Shown piece after piece: positions 34,834 to 42,328 of a stretch of DNA of 64,000 bases. The DNA is from Stutzerimonas stutzeri. GTDB lineage: Bacteria; Pseudomonadota; Gammaproteobacteria; Pseudomonadales; Pseudomonadaceae. Positions within the stretch are counted from its first letter, which is position 1. The number at the start of each line of letters is the position of its first letter. Below the pieces are notes generated by a model. It had not been told where the DNA came from and searched no databases. It was given only the letters and a program-made list of their open reading frames with translations. The translations under genes were made by a program, and so were the position numbers. Where the stretch lies: assembly GCF_038561965.1 (NCBI RefSeq), contig NZ_CP139348.1:4650001-4714000 (forward strand). The letters run 5' to 3'.

Positions 34834-35657
34834 TTACAAGTCTCCACTTCATCGAGCAGCTGCTGGGCGCGGCCTCGCTCGGACAGCAGCGTCTCGTATG
34901 CCGGTAGCTTGTCGTCACGCTCGATCAGCGTCGGGCGCGGGCCGACACGCGCGATCAGTTGCCGATAGAGTGCCCAAACCGCCGCGGCCACCGGTGCATC
35001 GTGGGAGTCGATCAGCAGCGAAGACGCGCCATCCTGGCTGTGCCCGGCCAGGTGGATCTCCATGATCGGCGCGGCCGGAAAGCACTGCAGGTAGGCGGCC
35101 GCATCGAAACCGAGGTTGTGCGCGCTGACCTGCACGTTGTTGACGTCCAGCAGCAGCCCGCAGCCGGTGCGTTGGCTGAGTTCGGCGAGAAAGTCGATCT
35201 CGTCCCACTCGTGCTGCTCGAAGTGCAAATAGTGGCTGGGATTCTCGATGGCGATGCGCTGACCAAGCACGTCCTGGGTCCGCTCGATGTTCGCCGCGAT
35301 TCGCTTCAGCGCCGCCGTCGTTCGGGGAAATGGCAACAGGTCGGGATGATAATTCCCGCGCCAGCTCGACCAGGCCAGGTGTTCGGAGATCAGCGCCGGC
35401 CGTACACGCTCGGCCAGCGCCTTGAGCTGCTGCAGATGCGTCTCGTCCGGCGCACAGTCGGCGGCCAGCGATAGCGACACACCATGCAGCGACAGCGGGT
35501 GCCGCGCACCCACCGCCTCCAGCCAGTCGAGCCGCGGGCCACCGCCGACCATGTAGTTTTCCGGATGGACCTCGAACCACAGCCCGTCCGCCACGCAGGC
35601 ACAGGCGTCCATGTAATGGTCGGGTTTGAGCCCAAGCCCTGCTCCAAGAATCTTCAT
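34830..35657 (-). CDS. bufB: BufB-like DUF692 multinuclear non-haem iron oxygenase (MNIO)
   Basis: 275 residues from ATG 35657 (a GTG three codons upstream is also possible). A TIM-barrel DUF692 protein with LGLKPDHY near the start, EVHPENY, SLHGVSLSLA, EHLAWS, ENPSHYLHFEQHEWDEIDFL, LLDVNNVQVSAHN and EIHLAGHS, which include the expected His, Glu and Asp metal ligands. MNIO enzymes oxidise cysteines of RiPP precursors to heterocycles; here the substrate is the BufA1 product encoded 16 bp upstream. Confidence 0.9.
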   Translation of the reverse strand: MKILGAGLGLKPDHYMDACACVADGLWFEVHPENYMVGGGPRLDWLEAVGARHPLSLHGVSLSLAADCAPDETHLQQLKALAERVRPALISEHLAWSSWRGNYHPDLLPFPRTTAALKRIAANIERTQDVLGQRIAIENPSHYLHFEQHEWDEIDFLAELSQRTGCGLLLDVNNVQVSAHNLGFDAAAYLQCFPAAPIMEIHLAGHSQDGASSLLIDSHDAPVAAAVWALYRQLIARVGPRPTLIERDDKLPAYETLLSERGRAQQLLDEVETCK

Positions 35658-35673
35658 GGCCGGCACGCTACGC

Positions 35674-35946
35674 TCAGCGCTCGACCGGGGTCAGCGAGCC
35701 CACCCCCTTGGGCGTCTCGATCGAGGCACAGGTACCGGCGGGCACCAGTTTCCAGGCGTTGCCCTGGTAATCGCGCTTGGAACTGCCAGCACAACTGGTG
35801 CCGGCCCCAGCCTTGCAATCGTTCTGACCGGCCAGCGCGACGCCGTAGCATTTTTCCATGTCGCCTTTGTCGCTTTCGCCAGCCTGGGCGCCCGCGGCGA
35901 TCGAAGCCAGGGCGAGGGCGGCGGCAGCAAGGTTGAGAGTCTTCAT
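35674..35946 (-). CDS. bufA1: BufA1-type bufferin precursor (DUF2282)
   Basis: 90 residues from ATG 35946 with GGAGA upstream. A signal peptide (MKTLNLAAAALALASIAAGA) precedes a mature region with four cysteines in the DUF2282 pattern: MEKCYGVALAGQNDC, SCAGSSKRDYQG, and LVPAGTCASI. Bufferins are periplasmic RiPP metallophores whose cysteines are modified by the DUF692/DUF2063 pair and that buffer excess copper. First gene of the bufA1-bufB-bufC-doxX operon and preceded by a sigma-F type promoter box at 36009-36034. Confidence 0.88.
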   Translation of the reverse strand: MKTLNLAAAALALASIAAGAQAGESDKGDMEKCYGVALAGQNDCKAGAGTSCAGSSKRDYQGNAWKLVPAGTCASIETPKGVGSLTPVER

Positions 35947-36008
35947 GATGTTGTTCTCCGCAATCATTGAGCGGCCATCGGCGAATCTGCAGATGGCTCG
36001 TCAGGTAA

Positions 36009-36034
36009 TTCGCTGCGTAGTTCCCAGCGGTTAC
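36009..36034 (-). promoter_or_regulatory. sigma-F-type promoter of bufA1
   Basis: On the minus strand GTAACC (36034-36029), 16 bases, then CGAA (36012-36009). This is the GTAACC-N16-CGAA form I recall for Caulobacter SigF. It would start transcription near 36002, giving an mRNA leader of about 55 bases ahead of bufA1. Confidence 0.8.
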
Positions 36035-36122
36035 AGCGAGGCAAAAATTATTTTGAGATTTCCCGCGGCGCCTCTACCGTGACCCTGCCCGACGGGCGGC
36101 AGGCAATTTTGTGGTTCCACCT

Positions 36123-36148
36123 GTAACCAAGGCAGCCGATGGAACGAA
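36123..36148 (+). promoter_or_regulatory. second sigma-F-type box, overlapping the sigF start codon
   Basis: On the plus strand GTAACC (36123-36128), 16 bases, then CGAA (36145-36148), an exact match to the bufA1 box. The -10 part lies inside codons 3-4 of sigF, so transcription from it would begin near 36155, past the ATG at 36139. It may serve a shorter product or a regulatory function. Confidence 0.65.
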
Positions 36149-36708
36149 CTACCTCTCAGGAGACACTCCAGGCCCGCGAAAACGAGCTGCGGGCGCTGCT
36201 GCTGCACGGACTGGATGGCGATGCGAGGGCTTATCGGGCATTCCTCGACCAGCTCGGCGGGCATTTGCGCGGTTTCCTGCGCCGTCGCCTGCAGCAGCCG
36301 GACGAGCTGGAAGATGTGCTGCAGGAGGTTTTGCTGGCCGTACACAATGCGCGGCAGACCTATCGTGCGGAGCAGCCACTGACGGTGTGGGTGCAGGCGA
36401 TCTGCCGTTACAAACTGGCCGACCACTTCCGCGCCCGTGGCCGCCAACCCGCGCAGACGGGCTGGCCGGAAGAAGCCGACGAGCTGCTTGCCATACATGA
36501 CAACGAGCAGGCCGAGGCCCGCCGCGACCTGGGCAAGCTGCTCGAGCAGCTGCCGGCACGCCAGCGGTTACCCATCGTTCACGTCAAACTGGAGGGCCGT
36601 TCGGTGGAAGAAACCGCGCGTCTGACCGGGCTTTCCAGCTCGGCGATCAAGGTCGGCATCCATCGCGGGCTCAAGGCCCTGGCGGCGAAGATTCGAGGTG
36701 GCGCATGA
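36139..36708 (+). CDS. sigF: ECF RNA polymerase sigma factor, SigF family
   Basis: 189 residues. The sigma-70 region 2 signature DELEDVLQEVLLAVHNARQ and region 4 with a helix-turn-helix (EGRSVEETARLTGLSSSAIKVGIHRGLKAL) are clear. ATG 36139 is preceded by AAGG (36129-36132), and no other in-frame ATG exists. It is coupled to an NrsF-like anti-sigma factor (overlap at 36705) and divergent from the bufferin operon, the same layout as SigF-NrsF in Caulobacter, which responds to heavy metals and oxidative stress. Confidence 0.9.
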   Translation: MERTTSQETLQARENELRALLLHGLDGDARAYRAFLDQLGGHLRGFLRRRLQQPDELEDVLQEVLLAVHNARQTYRAEQPLTVWVQAICRYKLADHFRARGRQPAQTGWPEEADELLAIHDNEQAEARRDLGKLLEQLPARQRLPIVHVKLEGRSVEETARLTGLSSSAIKVGIHRGLKALAAKIRGGA

Positions 36709-37346
36709 GAACCGATGACCTGATTAGCCTGCTCGCCAGCGACGTTGCACCGGTGGATCGGCACGTCGTTGCCAAGCGCTTTGCCGCGGCGCTGCTGTGC
36801 GGACTGATAGGCGCGCTGCTGCTGATCGTGATCATTTACGGCGTCCGTTCCGACCTGACGCTGATCGCCACGACGCCGCTGTTCTGGGCCAAATTGGCAC
36901 TGCCGGCAGCCTTGCTGCTCGGTGCCCTGCAGCTGACCACACGCATGGCGCGCCCCGGCACGCGGGTGGGCCGCAGCTGGGCGCTATTGGCCGCGCCGGT
37001 GGTGATCGTCTGGATCGCCGCGCTGGTGATCCTGCTCACGGCCCCTGCGGAGGCGCGCGTGCCGCTGCTGCTCGGCAACACCTGGCGCGAGTGCCTGGCG
37101 AATATCGCGCTACTGTCGATCCCCGCCCTCGTCGCCGCGTTCTGGGCGTTGCGCGGGCTGGCGCCGACGCGCCCGCGTCTGGCTGGCGGTGCTGCCGGCC
37201 TGCTCGCTGGCAGCATCGCCGCGCTCGCCTACAGCCTGCACTGCCCGGAGATGGCGGTGCCGTTCTGGGCGCTCTGGTACCTGCTCGGCATGTTGCTGCC
37301 CGGCGTGCTCGGCGCCCTGCTCGGCCCGCGCCTGCTGCGCTGGTAA
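36705..37346 (+). CDS. nrsF: NrsF-like membrane anti-sigma factor (DUF1109)
   Basis: 213 residues with about six membrane segments (for example FAAALLCGLIGALLLIVII and LALPAALLLGALQL) and conserved Cys positions (RECLAN, YSLHCPEMA) in the periplasm-facing part. NrsF members hold SigF inactive until metal or redox stress acts on cysteines. The start overlaps the sigF stop (ATGA 36705-36708). Confidence 0.88.
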   Translation: MRTDDLISLLASDVAPVDRHVVAKRFAAALLCGLIGALLLIVIIYGVRSDLTLIATTPLFWAKLALPAALLLGALQLTTRMARPGTRVGRSWALLAAPVVIVWIAALVILLTAPAEARVPLLLGNTWRECLANIALLSIPALVAAFWALRGLAPTRPRLAGGAAGLLAGSIAALAYSLHCPEMAVPFWALWYLLGMLLPGVLGALLGPRLLRW

Positions 37347-37404
37347 GGCGCCGCAGTGCGCCCTCGTCCGGCATAATCGTCGACCCGCCCGCGGAGCTTG
37401 CGCC

Positions 37405-38322
37405 ATGCAGATCGACGAAGAACTGACCCTGAAGAAGCTGGAAGTGTTTCTGGCCTTCATGCGCAGCGGCAATCTGGGCAAGGCCGCGGTGGAGCTGAAC
37501 ACCAGCAACGTCAGTGTGCATCGCGCCATCCATTCGCTGGAAAGCGCCCTGCGCTGCCCGCTGTTCAAGCACGAGGGGCGCAACCTGATCCCGCTGGAAA
37601 GCGCCTACGTGCTGGAAGAGCGCGCCCAGCAGCTGGTCAAGGATGTGCTCGAAACAGTGCGCCAGACCCGCGAGGCCGCCGGCTTCTCGGCCGAGCGCTT
37701 CAAGCTCGGCGCGCTGTATTCGCTGACGGTGAAAACCGTGCCACAGCTGATCATGGGTCTGAAACTGCGCCGAAGCGAACTCAACATCGACCTGATCCTC
37801 GGCTCCAACGTCGACCTGCTCTACAAGCTGAAAAACATGGAGCTGGACGCGATCCTGGTGTCGCTCAACGAGAGCGTCGCCGACGCAGACTGTGCCCAGG
37901 TGCAGCTGTTTTCCGACGACATCTTCCTCGCCGCACCAGCCGACTCTCCCTTCGCAAATCAGCCAGAGGTGGATCTGAAGGAGCTGCGTGATGCCACCTT
38001 CATCACGCTGTCGCAAGGCTTCGCCACCCATCAGGATGGCAATCGAGTGTTTCAGCAAGCAGGCTTCGAGCCGAAGGTGGCGATGCAGGTGAACGATATC
38101 TTCACCCTGCTCAGCATGGTCAATTCCGGCGTCGGTTACGCGCTGCTGCCAGGGCGTGTGGGGATGGTTTACGAATCGCGGGTGCGGCTGATCCCACTAG
38201 AGGCGCGCTATCGCCTGCAGCAGCATATCGGCGTGGTGTTCCTCAAGGCGAAGGAGCGTGATCCCAACCTGCTAGCGCTCCTGGCCGAATGCAGGATGTA
38301 TAGCCTGAAACACCCGAGCTGA
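37405..38322 (+). CDS. mdcR: LysR-type regulator of malonate use
   Basis: 305 residues from ATG 37405 (GGAG just upstream). The N-terminal winged helix reads LKKLEVFLAFMRSGNLGKAAVELNTSNVSVHRAIHSLE and the effector domain has GALYSLTVKTVPQLIMGLKLRR and VNDIFTLLSMVNSGVGYALLPGR, close to MdcR of malonate operons. It would activate mdcA-H in the presence of malonate. Unlike the compact operons where it sits at the end, here it is separated from madM by a chemoreceptor and a dehydrogenase gene. Confidence 0.82.
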   Translation: MQIDEELTLKKLEVFLAFMRSGNLGKAAVELNTSNVSVHRAIHSLESALRCPLFKHEGRNLIPLESAYVLEERAQQLVKDVLETVRQTREAAGFSAERFKLGALYSLTVKTVPQLIMGLKLRRSELNIDLILGSNVDLLYKLKNMELDAILVSLNESVADADCAQVQLFSDDIFLAAPADSPFANQPEVDLKELRDATFITLSQGFATHQDGNRVFQQAGFEPKVAMQVNDIFTLLSMVNSGVGYALLPGRVGMVYESRVRLIPLEARYRLQQHIGVVFLKAKERDPNLLALLAECRMYSLKHPS

Positions 38323-38407
38323 AGCAGCTCAGGGCGCAAAACCCGGGAAGCGGTTTTCCATGTATCGGCATATAGCCAGTCAGTGCGGGATGCTCGTCGC
38401 CGCCGTG

Positions 38408-38438
38408 GTGGAAGAGGCTTCGCCGTCTTCCACCCTAC
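38408..38438 (-). repeat. REP-like palindrome, GTAGGGTGG family
   Basis: GTGGAAGA and TCTTCCAC arms around GGCTTCGCCG, ending in CCCTAC; read on the minus strand it begins GTAGGGTGGAAGACGG. Identical to the copy at 38621-38651. Confidence 0.85.
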
Positions 38439-38459
38439 CTCCGCTGTGTACGGCGAAAC

Positions 38460-38488
38460 GTAGGGTGGATAACGCGAAGCTTATCCAC
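38460..38488 (+). repeat. REP-like palindrome, GTAGGGTGG family
   Basis: Begins GTAGGGTGGATAACGCG and closes with TTATCCAC, giving GTGGATAA/TTATCCAC arms. Opposite orientation to its two neighbours. Confidence 0.85.
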
Positions 38489-38620
38489 ACAGTCTTTTTC
38501 CACACCGCAGAATCGCGATACGCCGGAGCCTCACGAGGACACTCAACGGCACGCCGGAACACAGATGCCTGCGCCTCGCGTGAAGCCGGCCATGGCACAG
38601 CGCCGATCTGGCGCGCAGCG

Positions 38621-38651
38621 GTGGAAGAGGCTTCGCCGTCTTCCACCCTAC
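38621..38651 (-). repeat. REP-like palindrome, GTAGGGTGG family
   Basis: Same 31 bases as 38408-38438; lies just before the stop of the DadA-like gene and could form a transcript-end hairpin for it. Confidence 0.85.
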
Positions 38652-38662
38652 GGCCGATTGCG

Positions 38663-39922
38663 TTAAGCGACGGCTGTCTGCTCGGACGCGACCGGAGCCG
38701 CCCGGCCCAGGCTCTGCGCCACCACATCGCCAACCATGTCCGCAGTGACCGCGCTCAGTGTCCAGCCCAGGTGGCCGTGGCCGGTGTTGTAGAACACGCA
38801 TGGCGAGCTGCCGCGGCCGACCTTGGGCATCATGTTCGGCATCATCGGCCGCAGGCCGGCCCAGGGCACCACGCTGCGGGTATTCACGCCGGGGAAGCAC
38901 TGATTGACCCAGTCCACCAGCGGACGGATGCGATCGGCGCGGATGTCGCGGTTGTAGCCGTTGAACTCGGCGGTGCCGGCGATGCGGAAACGATCATCGC
39001 CGAGACGGCTGCTGACCAGTTTGGTCTCGTCGTCGAGCAGGCTGACGATGGGTGCCGAGGCGCGGCTGATCTCGTCGCTCAGGTTGACGGTGATCGAGTA
39101 GCCCTTGACCGGATAGATGTTCACCCGGTCGCCCAGCTGCGCTGCCAGGGCGCGGCTGGCGGTGCCGGCGCAGATCACCAGGCCATCGAACTCCAGGCGC
39201 TCACCACCGGCAAACCCACCCAGCGTCACGGTCGCGCGCTTGCCGTCAGTGGCCACCGCCTGCACGTCCTCGCCATACAGGCAACGCACACCGAGCCGCT
39301 CGATCGCCATGGCCAGACCATGGGTGAACTTGTGGATGTCGCCGGTGGAGTCGCATTCGGTGAAGTAGCCGCCGTAATAGGTGCCGGCCAGGGTCGGTTC
39401 GATCGCGCGCATCTCCTCCGGCGTCACGCTGCGCCGCGGCAGGCCGCCTTCGGCAAGCAGGCGCGAAACCAACCCGGCATGTTCGAAGCCGGCCTTGTCG
39501 CGGTAGATGTGCAGAATGCCCTTCTTCTTCAGGTCGAAGTCGATGCCTTCGGCTTCGGCCCAGGCGAACAGGTGCTCGCGCGCGGCGATGGCCAGGCGTG
39601 CGGTCTCAACGGTGTTCTGTCGGTAGTTGGGAATCGAGCCGATGAACTCGGCGAACCAGGAGAGCTTGTGCCAGCTGGGCTTGGGATTGACCAGCAGCGG
39701 CGCATCGCTCTTAAGCATCCATTTGATGCCTTTGACGATGGTCGACCAGTGGTTCCAGACCTCAGCATTGGAGGCGGACAGCTGGCCGCCGTTGGCGAAC
39801 GAGGTTTCCATCGCCGCGTAGCGGTGCTTTTCCAGCAGGGTGACGGAGAAGCCGCGCTTGGCCAGGGCATAGGCGGTGGTGACGCCGGTGATACCGCCAC
39901 CGATGACTGCGATTGTTTTCAT
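38663..39922 (-). CDS. DadA-like D-amino-acid dehydrogenase, riboswitch-controlled
   Basis: 419 residues of FAD-dependent D-amino-acid dehydrogenase, starting MKTIAVIGGGITGVTTAYAL, the Rossmann dinucleotide motif, with ETSFANGGQLSASNAEVWNHW and KGYSITVNL typical of DadA. It oxidatively deaminates D-amino acids at the inner membrane. No alanine racemase is adjacent. A tandem glycine riboswitch (39982-40161) leads the gene, so glycine or a related imino/amino acid is a possible physiological substrate, although DadA proper prefers D-alanine. Confidence 0.85.
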   Translation of the reverse strand: MKTIAVIGGGITGVTTAYALAKRGFSVTLLEKHRYAAMETSFANGGQLSASNAEVWNHWSTIVKGIKWMLKSDAPLLVNPKPSWHKLSWFAEFIGSIPNYRQNTVETARLAIAAREHLFAWAEAEGIDFDLKKKGILHIYRDKAGFEHAGLVSRLLAEGGLPRRSVTPEEMRAIEPTLAGTYYGGYFTECDSTGDIHKFTHGLAMAIERLGVRCLYGEDVQAVATDGKRATVTLGGFAGGERLEFDGLVICAGTASRALAAQLGDRVNIYPVKGYSITVNLSDEISRASAPIVSLLDDETKLVSSRLGDDRFRIAGTAEFNGYNRDIRADRIRPLVDWVNQCFPGVNTRSVVPWAGLRPMMPNMMPKVGRGSSPCVFYNTGHGHLGWTLSAVTADMVGDVVAQSLGRAAPVASEQTAVA

Positions 39923-39981
39923 TGTTGTCGCTCCAGAACGTCAAGGGGGTCATAGCCCGTGCGCCCAACGCGCGGCGGGCG

Positions 39982-40161
39982 CCCCCTCTGTTCTGGACCT
40001 GAGAGATTCACGAGCGCGTGACGGCTCGCTTGCTCCTTCGGTGCGCCCGACGACGAAAACCGGGCGGCTCTTCAGAGTGTCAGCAGTGATAGCGGTCCTT
40101 TTGCCTGAGAGTTTCCGGGGCGGTTGCTCCTTCGGCGCTGCCATGTGGCAGTCTCTCCCGC
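39982..40161 (-). promoter_or_regulatory. tandem glycine riboswitch
   Basis: Read on the minus strand. Aptamer 1 (40161 to about 40085) has GGGAGAGACTGC, CGAAGGAGCAACC (near 40136-40122) and CTCTCAGGCAAAAGGACCGC (40111-40092). Aptamer 2 (about 40080-39982) has ACTCTGAAGAGC, CCGAAGGAGCAAGC (near 40042-40029) and CTCTCAGGTCCAGAACAGAG (40006 to 39987). These are the conserved cores of both glycine aptamers. Downstream is the DadA-like start at 39922; CCAGAAC (39996-39990) can pair with GTTCTGG (39939-39933) beside the ribosome site. Confidence 0.92.
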
Positions 40162-40328
40162 AATCACATTGATTCGCGTCGATCGCCAGCTGTGGCAAAT
40201 CGTCACGCAATCGCAGAAACACCCTGCCAGAAAATAACGCCGCTGTAACCCCCGACCTTGCGCCAACGGACGAGAGGCCCAGTGGCGAGAGCATCAGGTC
40301 ACGCCATGCACGCACTGCCGGAATCGCT

Positions 40329-42251
40329 TCAGACCTGGAAGCGCGCAGTCAGCTCCTGCAGCTCGCTGCCCAGGCGTGCCAGCTGCACCGTCGAGGCCGC
40401 GGTCTGCTGTGCGGCAGCCGCGGACTGATCGGCCACATCGCGCACGCTGAGCACGCTGCGGTTGATGTCTTCGGCTACCGAACTTTGCTCTTCGGAGGCC
40501 GTGGCGATCTGCATATTCATCGCCTGGATGGTCGAGATCGTGCGGGTAATAGCCTGCAGCTCGTCGCCGACATCACGCGCCAGCCTTACCGTCTCGCCGG
40601 CCAGGCCGCGGCTGCTGTCCATCAGCGACGAGGCATGCAGCGCGCCCTTCTGCAGATTGCCGATCAGCTCCTCGATCTGCGCCGTGGACTGCTGGGTACG
40701 CTGCGCCAGGCCGCGCACCTCGTCGGCGACCACGGCGAAACCGCGTCCGGCATCACCGGCGCGGGCCGCTTCGATGGCGGCATTGAGGGCGAGCAAGTTG
40801 GTCTGTTCGGCAATGCCGTTGATCACCGTAAGCACCGTGCTGATGCCCGCGGTTTCCTGGTTCAGTTGTGCCATCGCCTCGGCCGACAAGCCGACCTGGG
40901 AGGACAAGCGGTCGATCTGCGCCAGTGCCCGCTGCACCACAACATCGCCCTGGGCTGCCTGGCGGTCCGCATGCTGAGCAGCGCTGGACGCCTCGTCGGC
41001 ATTGCGCGCCACCTCCTGCACGGTCGCGGCCATCTCGTGCATGGCGGTGGCGACCTGATCGGTCTCCAGGCGCTGGCTCTGGATGCCGGCACTGGTCTGC
41101 TCGGTCACCGCCGAGAGCTCCTCCGCGGCACTGGCCAACTGGCCGGTGATGCCGCTCATGCGCCCGATCAGGTCACGCAGATTGCCACGGGTGCGGTCCA
41201 GCGCATCGAGCAGTTGGCCAAACTCATCGCTACGCCGCTGCCGCGGTTGGTCGGTCATATCGCCCGCACCGATGCGCTCGGCGATGCGCACGGCCTGGGC
41301 CAGCGGCTGCGTGAGCTGACGTACGATCAGCCAGCTGATGACCAGCCCCAAGACGATCGCCAGCAAGGTAATGCCTAGCAGCAGCGCCTTCTTCTCGCCG
41401 GCTTCGGCGCTGCGTTTGTCGGTTTGTGCCTGCACGATTTGGCTGGTATTGCGGTAGATGCTGTCGAAGATGCTTTGCATCTCCCCGCGCGCCTGCACCT
41501 GTGCCGCGACGATGGGTGGCAGCTGGCCAAACTGGCGAATGTAAGTTGCCACCGACTCCCGTAATGGTTGCAGGTCCGTCCCCGGTGCTCCGGCCAGTTG
41601 CATATCCAGCCGATCCACCGCAGCCTGCAGCGTCTTGAACTGTTGCTGTAGCTGTAGCAGGGACTGCTCGGTCTCGGTCATCAGATACCCACGCACCATG
41701 AAGCGCACCATTCGGTTGTGCTTGGACACTTCACCGGCTTGCAGGCCGATGGCTGCGGTGCGCGGACTCTCGTGCATGACCGGATTATCCGGGGTACCGG
41801 CCCAGCGCGACTCAAGCTCGGCGATCAGGGCGTCGGAGGTATTGCCGGCGTCCACCCAACTGCTACGCGTCTTCACCTTTCGCTCCCAGAGCGCAGCCAG
41901 CTCAAGAAATCGTTCGCGGTAATGCTGTGCATCACTGGCGATCGTTTCCAGGCGCTGCAGGTCCTGCGGATCGCTAAACTCGGCCCTCTGCTGCTGGACG
42001 AGTTCGGTGATGCGAGCTACCGACTGCTCGACTGCTTCCACATGCAGGGGATCGCCGCGTGTTTCGAAGCTGACCTGTGCATAGCGAATCCGATTGGCCT
42101 CATCCAGCAATCGGCCTGCGCTCTGTGCTTTTTCGCTGCGCGACACCAATGCATCCATGCCGTAGATGCCGATCAGAGCAACGGTCAGGGTTAGCGCCAG
42201 TACGGCAGCAAAGCCAAGAATCAGCTTATGACTGACCTTAAGAGTGCTCAT
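40329..42251 (-). CDS. methyl-accepting chemotaxis protein, HBM-type sensor
   Basis: 640 residues. TM1 about 10-30, a long helical periplasmic region (about 35-285) matching the helical bimodular (HBM) type, TM2 about 291-311, a HAMP segment, and the conserved signalling hairpin (AIEAARAGDAGRGFAVVADEVRGLAQRT). HBM sensors bind organic acids in Pseudomonas (for example McpS, for TCA intermediates). Lying between madM and mdcR, it may sense malonate or a related dicarboxylate, an inference from context. Confidence 0.9.
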   Translation of the reverse strand: MSTLKVSHKLILGFAAVLALTLTVALIGIYGMDALVSRSEKAQSAGRLLDEANRIRYAQVSFETRGDPLHVEAVEQSVARITELVQQQRAEFSDPQDLQRLETIASDAQHYRERFLELAALWERKVKTRSSWVDAGNTSDALIAELESRWAGTPDNPVMHESPRTAAIGLQAGEVSKHNRMVRFMVRGYLMTETEQSLLQLQQQFKTLQAAVDRLDMQLAGAPGTDLQPLRESVATYIRQFGQLPPIVAAQVQARGEMQSIFDSIYRNTSQIVQAQTDKRSAEAGEKKALLLGITLLAIVLGLVISWLIVRQLTQPLAQAVRIAERIGAGDMTDQPRQRRSDEFGQLLDALDRTRGNLRDLIGRMSGITGQLASAAEELSAVTEQTSAGIQSQRLETDQVATAMHEMAATVQEVARNADEASSAAQHADRQAAQGDVVVQRALAQIDRLSSQVGLSAEAMAQLNQETAGISTVLTVINGIAEQTNLLALNAAIEAARAGDAGRGFAVVADEVRGLAQRTQQSTAQIEELIGNLQKGALHASSLMDSSRGLAGETVRLARDVGDELQAITRTISTIQAMNMQIATASEEQSSVAEDINRSVLSVRDVADQSAAAAQQTAASTVQLARLGSELQELTARFQV

Positions 42252-42328
42252 TTTTCTACCTTCCTTGTGAATGCAAGCGCGCTCCGAAGAGCGCGTTGCG
42301 GATGACGATGGGGGTGAGTATCGGCGCG

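Larger units (their letters stand above)
38323..38662. other. REP-rich intergenic region
   Basis: 340 bp between mdcR and the DadA-like gene with no supported gene. It holds three palindromes of the GTAGGGTGG family (38408, 38460, 38621), the first and third identical over 31 bases and in the opposite orientation to the second. Confidence 0.85.

Noticed and set aside
38360..39955. 531-codon plus-strand open frame across the REP region and the DadA-like gene
   Set aside because: It runs through three REP palindromes and lies opposite a clear FAD enzyme.
42271..42295. Terminator hairpin between madM and the chemoreceptor
   Set aside because: CGCGCTC/GAGCGCG with a four-base loop is present, but no T-run follows on the minus strand, so it is not listed as a terminator.
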